47,928 nt of DNA from CBDUQN01 sp965369375 (GTDB lineage Bacteria; Krumholzibacteriota; Krumholzibacteriia; Krumholzibacteriales; Krumholzibacteriaceae): assembly GCA_965369375.1 (NCBI GenBank), contig CBDUQN010000015.1, positions 1 through 47,928 of the forward strand, given 5' to 3'. This document shows, in pieces, positions 8,098 through 16,361 of this stretch (the stretch's first letter is position 1; every line of letters starts with the position of its first letter). The translations under genes were made by a program, and so were the position numbers. The notes beneath the pieces were generated by a model that saw only the letters and a program-made list of their open reading frames with translations, was not told the DNA's origin and ran no database searches.

Positions 8098-11000
8098 TTA
8101 GGTCTCTTCCAGCGCAGCTTCCACCATCACGCTCAGCTGTTCGGGTTTGAAGTTCCGGACAAATATCCCCATCTTGGGGCATGTGGCCATGCATACGCCA
8201 CAGCCCTTACAGAGCGCCGCATTCCTCTCAACGGTTTTCTTAACTTCACCATTGTACATATATTCTATCAGTTCAAGTGCGGCATAGGGGCATGGATCGA
8301 TGCAGTACGCGCACCCATCGCAGTTCTCATCCACGACCTCTGATATCGCGGCGTCAGTTTCGAGTTCGTCCTTGGATAGAAGCGTGGCGGCCCTCGACGC
8401 GGCAGCGTTCGCCTGGGTGATACTTTCCTCGACCAACTTGGGGGCGTGAGCGAGCCCGCACATGAAGACCCCGTCGACAGCAAAATCGACCGGTCTGAGC
8501 TTCATGTGCGCCTCGAGGAAAAAGCGATCCTGGTTCAACGGCACCTTGAACAGCTTGCCGACATCATCAGCGTCACCACGGGACACGATTGCAGGAGCGA
8601 GAACAATCAGATCACATTGAATATTGAGCTTCGCATTCAGGATCTGATCGAGAACGGATACGCGAAATCCGTTCTCAGCCAGAGATACCTGTGGCTTGCT
8701 GTCAACCTCGTAACGGATGAAACGCACTCCCTTCTCTCGCGCCTCACGGTAATGAATTTCCAGAAAACCGTATGTTCTTATGTCACGATAGAGCACATAG
8801 GCGTCGGTCCCGGGGAGTTTGTCTTTGATGAGCATAGCGTTCTTTACCGCCTGGGAGCAACAGACACGGCTGCAATACGGTCGTTCCTCCTCCCGTGATC
8901 CAACGCATTGGATCATCACCACTGATTTGATGCTCTGAAGCTCCGGATTGTTGCTCGCGATCCATTCCTCGAGCGTATGCTGGGTGATGACACGAGGATT
9001 TTTGCCATAGAGGTATTCGGTGGGCTCGTACTCGACGGCGCCGGTCGCGACTATCACGGCGCCGTGGCCTACCTCAGTCTCGGTCTCGCCACTCTTGATC
9101 GTGGACTTGAAATTGCCCACCGAGCCCTCGACCTTCGAGACCTCGCTGCCCAGGTGGACATCAATATTCGGATGGGAATTCACCCTCTCGACGGTCGCGG
9201 CCAATTGTTCCTGGGGGTCATTTCCGCTCAGGAGGCTGTGAATATTTCGTAAATTACCACCGAGTTCCTGCTCTCTTTCAACGAGATACACCTTGAAGCC
9301 CTGATCAGCGAGGTTCAGCGCCGCAGTCATACCCGCGATTCCGCCCCCGATTACGAGGGCGTTGTTATTCACTTTCAGGCTGCCCTTGTACTGCGGTTCG
9401 AGAAGCCTTGCCTTGGCCACGGCCATTCTCACGAGGTCTTTGGCCTTTCGCGTGGCCTCTTCCGGCACGTTCATATGCACCCACGTGCACTGGTCGCGGA
9501 TGTTGGCCATCTCGAAGAGATATTCGTTCAGGCCGGCCTCGCGACAGGTGTTGCGGAAAAGCGGCTCGTGCGTCCTCGGGCTGCACGATGCGACCACCAC
9601 GCGGTTCAGGTCGTGCTCGGCGATCAACTCGGTTATCTGCAGCTGCGTATCGGTCGAGCAGGTGTACAGATTGTCGTTTGCATAGACAACGTTCGGCATG
9701 GTCTTGGCGTATTCCACAATGCTCGGCACGTCGGCATAGCCGCCGATATTCCTGCCGCAGTGGCAGACGAATACGCCGATGCGAGGCTCTTGACCAGCCA
9801 CGTCCTTCTCGGTTGGATACTCCTTGTGCGTGATAAGCGTGCCTCGTTCATCTTTCAGGAGCGCCATGGCCCTTGCAGCCCCGGCCGACGCCTCCATAAC
9901 CGTCTCGGGAATGTCTTTCGGCCCGGCAAAAGGCCCGCACACATAGATACCGGGCGTGGATGTATCAACCGGCTCAAATTCCTGTGTCCGGGCAAAACCG
10001 TGTTCGTTCAGATCGATCCCGAATTTATCCGCCATTTCATCCACAGAGGCAGGCGGCCGCAGCCCCGTAGAGAGCACGACCATGCTGAATTCTTCCGTTG
10101 TAATCTGGCCGTCGTCTTTCAGGTAGGCGATCTTCAGATCCTTGGTGGCCGGGACCTCCTTGACTGAGGAAGGACGGCAGCGAATGTATCTGACGCCAAG
10201 CTCCTTCGCACGCTCGTAGTAGGCATCGAAGCCCTTGCCGAATGCACGCATATCGATGAAGAAGATCGTGCAATCGAGGTCAGGCTGGTGCTCCTTGGCG
10301 ATGATTGCCTCCTTGGTTGCATACATGCAACAAACGCTCGAGCAGTAGCTGCATTCCGCATCCCGCGACCCAACGCATTGGATCCATGCAATCTTCTTGG
10401 GGTGCTTCTGATCGGATGTCCGCAGAATCTCGCCCAGATACGGCCCACTGGCTGAGAGAAGCCGCTCGAACTGCAGGCTGGAAAGGACATTCGCGTATCG
10501 GTCGTACCCCAATTCCTTCTTGAGCTCAGGGTCAAATTGCTCGTACCCCGGCGCCAAGACCACCGCACCGACGTAGACTTCCTCAAACTGGTCCTCCTGA
10601 TCGTAGTCGATGGCGCCGGCCTGGCAGAAATCCTCGCATGAGCCGCATACGCCTTTGAGATAGTGCATACACCTGTCGCGATCGATCACAGCCACTTTCG
10701 GTATCGCCTGAGGAAAAGGTATGTATATTGCAGGCCGCGGCGCCATACCCATATCATATTCGGACAGAATGGGCCTGGGCTTGTTCAGCGTCACGTCACT
10801 GAGATCAATGCAATCCGTGGGGCAGACTACCTGACAGGCCCCACAGGCGATACATATCGGCGAGTGCTTGTCGTAGGGGACGGCTATCTTTCGTTTCGAG
10901 CCCCGATTGACGAAGCTCAGGGCGGCGACCCCCATCCGCTCCTCACATACCCTGGTGCAAAGCCCGCAAAGGATGCAGTCGTCGTTTTTCTTGGGGAAAC

Positions 11001-11346
11001 GGGTCTCCTCGACTCCGTATTTCTTGGCCAAGTCTATGATAGTCCGCGAATCGGGACACCGCGCCAGCAGCAGCTCAAAGATGATCTTGCGGGTTTTCTG
11101 TACCCTTTCCGAGTTGGTTTGGACGACCTGGCCCTCCTGAGCCTGGTAAATGCAGGATGCCTGGACCCACGACGAGCCGCGAGAACCGCCCACTTCAACC
11201 AGGCATACCCGACAGGCGCCGTAGGGTATGAGAGACTTGTGATGGCAAAGGGTCGGGATCTCGATGTCGAGCTTCTCCGCTGCCTGGAGGATCGTCGTAC
11301 CCTCTTCAACCTCAACCTTTTTGTTATCAATCGTAAGTGTAATCAT
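8098..11346 (-). CDS. NuoG-like N terminus fused to HdrA C-terminal half and a complete second HdrA (1082 aa)
   Basis: Predicted cytoplasmic flavin/iron-sulfur hub. Residues 1-75 form a plant-type [2Fe-2S] domain (Cys34, 45, 48, 65) as in NuoG/HydA. Two [4Fe-4S] motifs follow (CILCGLCTRVC at 124-134 and CIACGACQVVC at 165-175). Residues about 190-500 match the C-terminal half of HdrA, starting at the IYIPFPQA linker, with cysteines in CMHYLKGVCGSCEDFC and CVGSRDAECSYCSSVCCMYA, but have no Rossmann FAD-binding segment. Residues about 521-990 are a full HdrA with N-terminal cluster (VCHCGRNIGG, ASCSPRTHEP), FAD Rossmann GGGIAGM at 667-673 and CVGSREEERPYCSRVCC. Two more [4Fe-4S] sites end it (CDGCAYCIDPCP, CKGCGVCMATCP). 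There is no H-cluster motif, so it is not an [FeFe] hydrogenase. The missing first FAD half is encoded at 16362-17240. Its start overlaps the PHP gene stop (ATGA). Confidence 0.9.
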   Translation of the reverse strand: MITLTIDNKKVEVEEGTTILQAAEKLDIEIPTLCHHKSLIPYGACRVCLVEVGGSRGSSWVQASCIYQAQEGQVVQTNSERVQKTRKIIFELLLARCPDSRTIIDLAKKYGVEETRFPKKNDDCILCGLCTRVCEERMGVAALSFVNRGSKRKIAVPYDKHSPICIACGACQVVCPTDCIDLSDVTLNKPRPILSEYDMGMAPRPAIYIPFPQAIPKVAVIDRDRCMHYLKGVCGSCEDFCQAGAIDYDQEDQFEEVYVGAVVLAPGYEQFDPELKKELGYDRYANVLSSLQFERLLSASGPYLGEILRTSDQKHPKKIAWIQCVGSRDAECSYCSSVCCMYATKEAIIAKEHQPDLDCTIFFIDMRAFGKGFDAYYERAKELGVRYIRCRPSSVKEVPATKDLKIAYLKDDGQITTEEFSMVVLSTGLRPPASVDEMADKFGIDLNEHGFARTQEFEPVDTSTPGIYVCGPFAGPKDIPETVMEASAGAARAMALLKDERGTLITHKEYPTEKDVAGQEPRIGVFVCHCGRNIGGYADVPSIVEYAKTMPNVVYANDNLYTCSTDTQLQITELIAEHDLNRVVVASCSPRTHEPLFRNTCREAGLNEYLFEMANIRDQCTWVHMNVPEEATRKAKDLVRMAVAKARLLEPQYKGSLKVNNNALVIGGGIAGMTAALNLADQGFKVYLVEREQELGGNLRNIHSLLSGNDPQEQLAATVERVNSHPNIDVHLGSEVSKVEGSVGNFKSTIKSGETETEVGHGAVIVATGAVEYEPTEYLYGKNPRVITQHTLEEWIASNNPELQSIKSVVMIQCVGSREEERPYCSRVCCSQAVKNAMLIKDKLPGTDAYVLYRDIRTYGFLEIHYREAREKGVRFIRYEVDSKPQVSLAENGFRVSVLDQILNAKLNIQCDLIVLAPAIVSRGDADDVGKLFKVPLNQDRFFLEAHMKLRPVDFAVDGVFMCGLAHAPKLVEESITQANAAASRAATLLSKDELETDAAISEVVDENCDGCAYCIDPCPYAALELIEYMYNGEVKKTVERNAALCKGCGVCMATCPKMGIFVRNFKPEQLSVMVEAALEET

Positions 11347-12521
11347 TTTCCGCCTATTTCTCTTGAGTCAAATCGATAAGTTGTATCATCCTTCTTGTGT
11401 TCATACAGAAAATCGGTCTCAGGGTGGCCCGTGACAAGCGTATGTATAGTCTGGCCGATATCACCCATAGGTTTGCAGTCCGGATGGCTCATGCGGAACG
11501 TTGCCTTGACCGTCGTGCCCTCGCCGGGCTTCGACCTGATGTCGAACGTGCCGTCGCTCTCCTTGGCTGCCTGAGCCAGCAACGACAGACCCAGCCCGAC
11601 TCTGCGAGTCGTCCTCGTCGTGAAGAATGGGTCGAGGGCCTTCTTGAGCGTCTCGGCGTCCATGCCCGTGCCGTCGTCGATGATTTCGATAGTCAGCAGG
11701 TCGTTGGCCCGGTCCTCGTTGATTCTGATCTCGATTCTGCCGGCCGAGGCAGAGATCGAGTTCTCTACGATATCCAGGATGTGCAGCGACAAATCTTCCA
11801 TCTTTTCTGTGACAATCCTCCTTCCGCCTTCACACCTCAACGCTTTTCTTATCTCATCGAACGAGGCATTCTCGACAGCGAAAGCCGTCGTGCTCTTGCC
11901 GATATCGCTCAGGAAGTGAGCGTCGGACGAACTGACAACAGGATAGTCGTAGCCCTGCCTGTCCGTAGCTCGCGGCGACACTTCCACTGCGTCGAGCTTG
12001 AGGTCTCTGGGGATAAATCCTAATTGCCCGATCAGGCTGAATCGCTCGCGGTCAATATGAGAGGCGATTGCCAGCCCTTCCCGCTCATGGATTGCATCCA
12101 CGATTTGCTCTACCGTAAGGGAGGTGGCCCCGATAAGCAGTCTGCGGTTCGTCCCGACCTCGCGGTCCCATTCATCCACCACCGTCTGAGGCCCGAAAGC
12201 TTCGGCGTCATTTTCGCCGGGAAGGTTTTCATAGATCATATGCTGCAGGTCCATCAGGGGCTCTTCTGCTCCGAGCAGAGCTAGGATATGCACCTCCTCC
12301 CGCGAGGTTACCTCGATGCCGCCAATGACCGCAAGCCCCTCGCGCGCGCCGGCCTTGGCTACGGCGCTTACATTCTCGGCTGAGTTATGGTCGCATATCG
12401 CAATCATATCCAAACCAATTCGACCGGCCTGCTTGACAATCGCCGCTGCCTTCATTTCAGGCTCGGCACACGGCGAAAGGCACGTGTGCAAATGCAGGTC
12501 GGCCCTGATAGTCCTTATCAT
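11343..12521 (-). CDS. PHP-domain phosphoesterase fused to a HATPase domain
   Basis: The 392 residues join two domains. Residues 1 to about 235 are a PHP-type metal-dependent phosphoesterase with ligands in RADLHLHTCLSPC, ICDHNSAEN, GGIEVTS, IASHIDRE and SSSDAHFLSDIG. Residues about 240-345 are a GHKL ATPase with N box (HILDIVENSISAS), G1 (IDDGTGMD) and G2 (RVGLGLSLLAQAAKESDG). PHP and ATPase proteins occur as separate neighbours in many electron-bifurcating hydrogenase operons; here they are one polypeptide. It overlaps the DRTGG gene before it and the HdrA fusion after it by 4 bp each, so it is firmly inside the operon. A role in regulating or maturing the complex is inference. Confidence 0.88.
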   Translation of the reverse strand: MIRTIRADLHLHTCLSPCAEPEMKAAAIVKQAGRIGLDMIAICDHNSAENVSAVAKAGAREGLAVIGGIEVTSREEVHILALLGAEEPLMDLQHMIYENLPGENDAEAFGPQTVVDEWDREVGTNRRLLIGATSLTVEQIVDAIHEREGLAIASHIDRERFSLIGQLGFIPRDLKLDAVEVSPRATDRQGYDYPVVSSSDAHFLSDIGKSTTAFAVENASFDEIRKALRCEGGRRIVTEKMEDLSLHILDIVENSISASAGRIEIRINEDRANDLLTIEIIDDGTGMDAETLKKALDPFFTTRTTRRVGLGLSLLAQAAKESDGTFDIRSKPGEGTTVKATFRMSHPDCKPMGDIGQTIHTLVTGHPETDFLYEHKKDDTTYRFDSREIGGK

Positions 12522-12862
12522 CCCATTCCCGAGATACCCAATTCGTACAATCTGCCGACCAGTTCAAAGGCAGGCAGCTCCGATACCATAATTACGATCT
12601 CTTCTTCTTCGGCCTTCTCGACGGTTTCCTGTTCCGGTTCTCTGCTGTTGACCAGAATGATCCCGGCAAGGTCTTTCATGCTGGCAATGGCCACTATATT
12701 CTGATGGATCTGCAACGTAATCCAGATATTGTCTTCCTTGCTGTTGGCCAGAACATCGCTGAGAAGGTCGCTGACGTACCCGCCGGAGACCTCGCGTTCC
12801 AAGCTCCCTTTCGCGGACCTTACGTTCAGATTCAGTATCTCAGCCAGTTTATTCAGCTTCAC
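12518..12862 (-). CDS. DRTGG-domain-like protein, second copy
   Basis: A 114-residue protein resembling the small DRTGG-fold proteins that accompany NAD-linked hydrogenase operons: N-terminal KLNKLAEILNLNV, central GGYVSDLLSDVLANS and GIILVNSREPEQETVEKAEEE, then PAFELVGRLYELGI. It aligns by eye with the other copy at 13812-14171 (GADLMSDVLAV, CFVRGKKPDKETIEVAESS, PLFESCGRLWKAGL). It overlaps the end of the CBS-ATPase gene by 14 bp and the start of the PHP gene by 4 bp. No catalytic residues are recognised; a ligand-sensing or partner-binding role is inferred. Confidence 0.82.
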   Translation of the reverse strand: MKLNKLAEILNLNVRSAKGSLEREVSGGYVSDLLSDVLANSKEDNIWITLQIHQNIVAIASMKDLAGIILVNSREPEQETVEKAEEEEIVIMVSELPAFELVGRLYELGISGMG

Positions 12863-13784
12863 TGTTGGCCCCGCTTTCTGTGGCGATACTAAAATGAAGC
12901 TGCGTTCCTTTCCCGACGGTGGACCGCAGCACCATCTTGTTCGAACACCTGCGGATGTTGTCCAGGCCCATGCCGGCTCCGAATCCCATATTCCTGACCC
13001 ATTCCGGCGCAGTCGAATACCCCGGTTTCAGGGCCTTTTTGACATCCGGAATGCCGGGGCCGGAATCCTCCACCCTTACAAATATCTCGTGCGGTTCTAC
13101 GCTCACCAGCACCTTGCCCCCTTCCGTATATATGACCAGATTCATCTCAGCTTCATAGGTAGCGATGGCGACCCGGCGGACGACCTGAGGATCGAGCCCC
13201 AGACGTCGCAGCGTAGTCTTCAGGCGGCTCGCGCCTTCGCCGGCGCGTTTGAAATCCTTGCCCGGTATGTCATATTCGAACGACAGCACCACTTTGTCCG
13301 CCAGGATATCCTCGAAGAAGTGTCTTACACGCCGACGGTAAAGCTGCTCTTCCTCCTTCTGGCTGACCTCCAGCTTTCTGAGCAGGCCCTCGATGATATT
13401 GCCCTTGGTGATGATGCCCACCAGCTTCTCTGTGCTGCGGTCGATCACGGCGAATCGGCCGAATCCGAGCTGCTCGAACCTGTTGACCGCCTGGACAAGA
13501 TGCTCATCGGCGCAGAGAGTCCGAACGTCTTTGGTCATCTTCTCGCCGATCGGGCAGTCAGGCTGGTGTTCGGCCAGCCACCCGATGAAGTCCTCGATGC
13601 TGACAATCCCAACGAGCTTGCCGCCATCGACGACCGGCGCGCCCGAGATACGTTTTTCCCTGAGGATGTTTCGCAGTTTGCTCATGGGTGTGTCGGGGCT
13701 GACCGTGATCACGTCGGTCGTCATCACGTCACTGACCCGGATCTCGTAGATCAATTCCTGAACCTTGCTGATTCTGTCGTCCAT
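12849..13784 (-). CDS. Tandem CBS domains fused to an anti-sigma-like HATPase
   Basis: About 311 residues. Two CBS motifs occupy residues 15-135 (RVSDVMTTDVITVSPDTPM, VDGGKLVGIVSIEDF, IGEKMTKDVRTLCADEH, TEKLVGIITKGNII), a module that usually binds adenine nucleotides. A serine-kinase/anti-sigma type ATPase domain follows, with VAIATYEAEMNLVIYTEGG (N box), VEDSGPGIPDV (G1) and GFGAGMGLDNIRR (G2). I prefer the ATG at 13784; a TTG at 13796 is in frame and neither start has an ideal ribosome-binding site. A plausible role is sensing energy charge for the surrounding redox complex (inference). Confidence 0.87.
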   Translation of the reverse strand: MDDRISKVQELIYEIRVSDVMTTDVITVSPDTPMSKLRNILREKRISGAPVVDGGKLVGIVSIEDFIGWLAEHQPDCPIGEKMTKDVRTLCADEHLVQAVNRFEQLGFGRFAVIDRSTEKLVGIITKGNIIEGLLRKLEVSQKEEEQLYRRRVRHFFEDILADKVVLSFEYDIPGKDFKRAGEGASRLKTTLRRLGLDPQVVRRVAIATYEAEMNLVIYTEGGKVLVSVEPHEIFVRVEDSGPGIPDVKKALKPGYSTAPEWVRNMGFGAGMGLDNIRRCSNKMVLRSTVGKGTQLHFSIATESGANSEAE

Positions 13785-13811
13785 AACCAACGGCAAACAC
13801 CCTGCTGCGAA

Positions 13812-14171
13812 TTATTTCTTCTTATAATCCGAACGGCCCCGGAGCCCGGCCTTCCATAGACGGCCGCACGACTCAAACAAAGGAACGTGCGTCGTTAACA
13901 ACGGAATATTACTGGATTCCGCCACTTCAATGGTCTCCTTGTCGGGCTTTTTTCCCCGGACAAAGCATATCGCTGCTAGATCCGCCATCTCCGCCGTCCG
14001 GACGACCTGTGGATTAGTCAGGCCCGTCAGTAACAGCGCTCCCGGCATGGCGACGGCCAACACGTCGCTCATCAGGTCCGCCCCTGCGACCATCTTAACC
14101 TCTTGGTCGAGATTGTCGCCTCCCACCATAACTTCCGCTTCCAGAATCTTTATAATATCGTTTAAAGTCAT
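13812..14171 (-). CDS. DRTGG-domain-like protein, first copy
   Basis: A 119-residue DRTGG-fold protein that starts MTLNDIIKILEAEVMVGG. Its ATG overlaps the NuoF/HndC stop (ATGA, 14168-14171), so it is coupled to the flavoprotein gene; the frame remains open upstream to 14318 but that part overlaps the end of the nuoF-like gene. The body shows VAGADLMSDVLAVAMPG, LAAICFVRGKKPDKETIEVA and PLFESCGRLWKAG. Its paralogue is two genes downstream. Such proteins are typical companions of HydABC/Hnd-type operons, but their biochemical function is not settled. Confidence 0.85.
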   Translation of the reverse strand: MTLNDIIKILEAEVMVGGDNLDQEVKMVAGADLMSDVLAVAMPGALLLTGLTNPQVVRTAEMADLAAICFVRGKKPDKETIEVAESSNIPLLTTHVPLFESCGRLWKAGLRGRSDYKKK

Positions 14172-15949
14172 TCTACAATCACCGCATCGAACTTGCATGC
14201 ATCCACACAGATCCCGCACTTGATGCACTTGTCCTGAATGATTTTGTGCGGTTCTTTCGCTTCGCCTGTGATTGCCATCTCGGGGCACTTCTTCGCGCAG
14301 AGCGTGCAACCCGTACATTTCTCCGCGTCGATGCCGTAAGTGATAAGCGCCTTACACGCCCCCGCCGGGCATCGCTTCTCATTGATATGCACTTCGTATT
14401 CATCCTTGAAGTGCTGCAATGAGCTCAACACGGGATTCGGGAGGCTCTGGCCCAATCCGCACAGAGAAGCCTCCTGAACGGCCTTGCCCAGCTCCTCGAG
14501 CAGTTCGATATCTCCTTGCTTTCCATCGCCGTTGCATATCCTTTGCAAAATCTCAAGTAGCGCAAGCGAGCCTTCTCGGCAGGAGGTGCACTTGCCGCAT
14601 GATTCGTCGTTGGTGAATTCGATGAAGTACTTGGCCATCTCGACCATACATGTATTCTCGTCTATAACGACCATGCCGCCGGAGCCCATCATGGAACCTG
14701 CCTCCTCCAATCGCTCGTAGTCAACGGCCAGATCGAGGAGGCTGGCCGGGATAAATCCGCCCGAAGGTCCGCCTGTCTGAACCGCCTTGAACGCCTTGTT
14801 CTTGGGAATCCCCCCACCGATATTAAAAACAATCTCCCGCAGCGTGATGCCCATCGGCACCTCGACCAGACCTGCATTGTTGATATTCCCCGCCAACGAG
14901 AAGACCTTGGTTCCCTTGCTCTTCTCGGTTCCGATCTCCGCAAACCACTTCGCCCCCCAGTTAATGATCACAGGCACATTCGCCCAGGTCTCGACGTTGT
15001 TGATAACGACGGGTTTTCCCCACAGGGTCGTCCGCGGAGGCCTTTGTCTCGGCTCGGGTATCCTTCCTTCAATCGAGGCCACCAGGGCCGTCGTCTCGCC
15101 GCACACAAACGCACCGGCACCTCTGAAAATCTGCAAGTCGAAATCAAACCCTGAGCCCAGGATATCCTTGCCCAACAAGCCGTATTCCCTAGCCTGCTCT
15201 AAGGCCAGTTGCATTCTCTTGACGGCAAGCGGATACTCTATCCGCAGATAGACATACCCGCTGGAAGCCCCCACCGCGTATGCTCCGATAGCCATCCCTT
15301 CGATGATCGAGTGTGGATCCGCTTCGATGATGCTCCTATCCATAAATGCCCCGGGATCGCCCTCGTCGGCATTGCAGACGACGTACTTGGGAGTCCTTGG
15401 GTCTTTCCTTCTACTTTCCCACTTGCGCCCCGTCGGGAATCCGGCTCCGCCGCGCCCCCGCAGACCCGAATCGGACACCTCCTTGATGATCTCTTCCTGC
15501 GTCATCGATGTCACCACCTTGGCCAGCGCTTTGTAACCGTCTCTGGCGATGTACTCATCGATCTTGTCTGGATCGATCAAGCCGCGGTTGCGCAGAGCAA
15601 TCAGCCTCTGATCCTTGAAGAACGGAATCGAGCGGAGCTCAGGTATAGGGCTTACTTCGCCGGGAGGGACGTACATCAGGCTCTTGACAGGCCGGCCCTT
15701 GAGAAAATGCTCCTCGACAAGGTTCGGGATGTCTTTGCCCTGGAGCTTCTGGTAGAAGATACCGTCAGGCTGCACTATCAGGATCGGCCCGTTCACACAG
15801 AGCCCGCTCGCCCCCGTAGGCACCACGAGAACATCCTCATCCAGTCCCTGATTCTTTATCTCGGCATCCAGAGAATCCCTGATATCGAGCGCGCCGTTCG
15901 ATATGCAGTTAGTGCACGTGCAGATCATTACGTTTGTAATATGTGGCAT
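14168..15949 (-). CDS. NuoF/HndC/HydB-type NAD(P)-binding flavoprotein subunit
   Basis: The NADH-reactive, FMN-containing subunit of a soluble bifurcating dehydrogenase, 593 residues. The N terminus has a thioredoxin-like [2Fe-2S] domain (MICTCTNCISNG, TGASGLCVNGP). The NuoF core follows, with GLRGRGGAGFPTGRKW and the nucleotide/FMN region VCNADEGDPGAFMDR, then the [4Fe-4S] motif ESCGKCTSCREGS. Two C-terminal ferredoxin clusters end it (CTGCTLCAKKCP, CIKCGICVDACK). This layout equals HydB of Thermotoga or HndC of Desulfovibrio rather than respiratory NuoF. The start at 15949 has TAAGGGG upstream. It probably binds NAD(H) or NADP(H) and feeds the NuoE/HdrA modules. Confidence 0.95.
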   Translation of the reverse strand: MPHITNVMICTCTNCISNGALDIRDSLDAEIKNQGLDEDVLVVPTGASGLCVNGPILIVQPDGIFYQKLQGKDIPNLVEEHFLKGRPVKSLMYVPPGEVSPIPELRSIPFFKDQRLIALRNRGLIDPDKIDEYIARDGYKALAKVVTSMTQEEIIKEVSDSGLRGRGGAGFPTGRKWESRRKDPRTPKYVVCNADEGDPGAFMDRSIIEADPHSIIEGMAIGAYAVGASSGYVYLRIEYPLAVKRMQLALEQAREYGLLGKDILGSGFDFDLQIFRGAGAFVCGETTALVASIEGRIPEPRQRPPRTTLWGKPVVINNVETWANVPVIINWGAKWFAEIGTEKSKGTKVFSLAGNINNAGLVEVPMGITLREIVFNIGGGIPKNKAFKAVQTGGPSGGFIPASLLDLAVDYERLEEAGSMMGSGGMVVIDENTCMVEMAKYFIEFTNDESCGKCTSCREGSLALLEILQRICNGDGKQGDIELLEELGKAVQEASLCGLGQSLPNPVLSSLQHFKDEYEVHINEKRCPAGACKALITYGIDAEKCTGCTLCAKKCPEMAITGEAKEPHKIIQDKCIKCGICVDACKFDAVIVE

Positions 15950-15962
15950 TGTCGCAATCCCC

Positions 15963-16346
15963 TTAAAGCGTTCTCTCGCTCCCGGCCGCAAGCACGTATT
16001 CTTTTACGATCTTGCCGCCAAGGACATGCTCGGAGAAAATCTTCTTTGCTTTCTCAGCAGTGAGGTCAACATACTTCACGGCCGGCTTGTCTTTCTCTTC
16101 AATAGTAACCATGGGCTCACGGCTGCAGAGACCCGCACAACTGGAGATGCTCAGCAGAACATCTTTGGCATCCGACTTCTCGATCTCCTCGGTCAAAGAT
16201 TTCATCACGTTCCTGGCACCGGCGGCAATGCCGCAGGTGCCCATGTGGACGATGACCTTGATCCTGCATGAGCCCTCTCTGAGGAGCATTGTCCTTTTGA
16301 TCCTCGCCGCAATGCCATCAAGGTCTTCAGGTCTTATCTTCGACAT
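15963..16346 (-). CDS. HndB-like thioredoxin-fold [2Fe-2S] protein
   Basis: A 127-residue ferredoxin-like protein of the HndB type (NADP-reducing hydrogenase subunit B). Cluster candidates are Cys27, Cys38 (MGTCGIAAGAR), Cys70 and Cys74 (SSCAGLCSREP), the pattern seen in that family. It has AAAGGAG before its ATG, sits 15 bp after the HdrA-NuoE fusion gene and 13 bp before the NuoF-type gene, the usual Hnd/Hyd order. It probably relays electrons to or from the NuoF-type subunit. Confidence 0.92.
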   Translation of the reverse strand: MSKIRPEDLDGIAARIKRTMLLREGSCRIKVIVHMGTCGIAAGARNVMKSLTEEIEKSDAKDVLLSISSCAGLCSREPMVTIEEKDKPAVKYVDLTAEKAKKIFSEHVLGGKIVKEYVLAAGSERTL

Positions 16347-16361
16347 TGCTTCGTCTCCTTT

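Noticed and set aside
8098..11346. Possible [FeFe] hydrogenase (HydA), since the N terminus is NuoG/HydA-like
   Set aside because: No H-cluster cysteine motifs are present; the body is HdrA sequence with FAD and Cys motifs.
10663..11379. Plus-strand open frames opposite the HdrA fusion gene (e.g. 10663-11379, 9475-10167)
   Set aside because: They are antisense to a gene with many conserved motifs, have no ribosome-binding sites and encode Arg/His/Pro-rich low-quality sequence.
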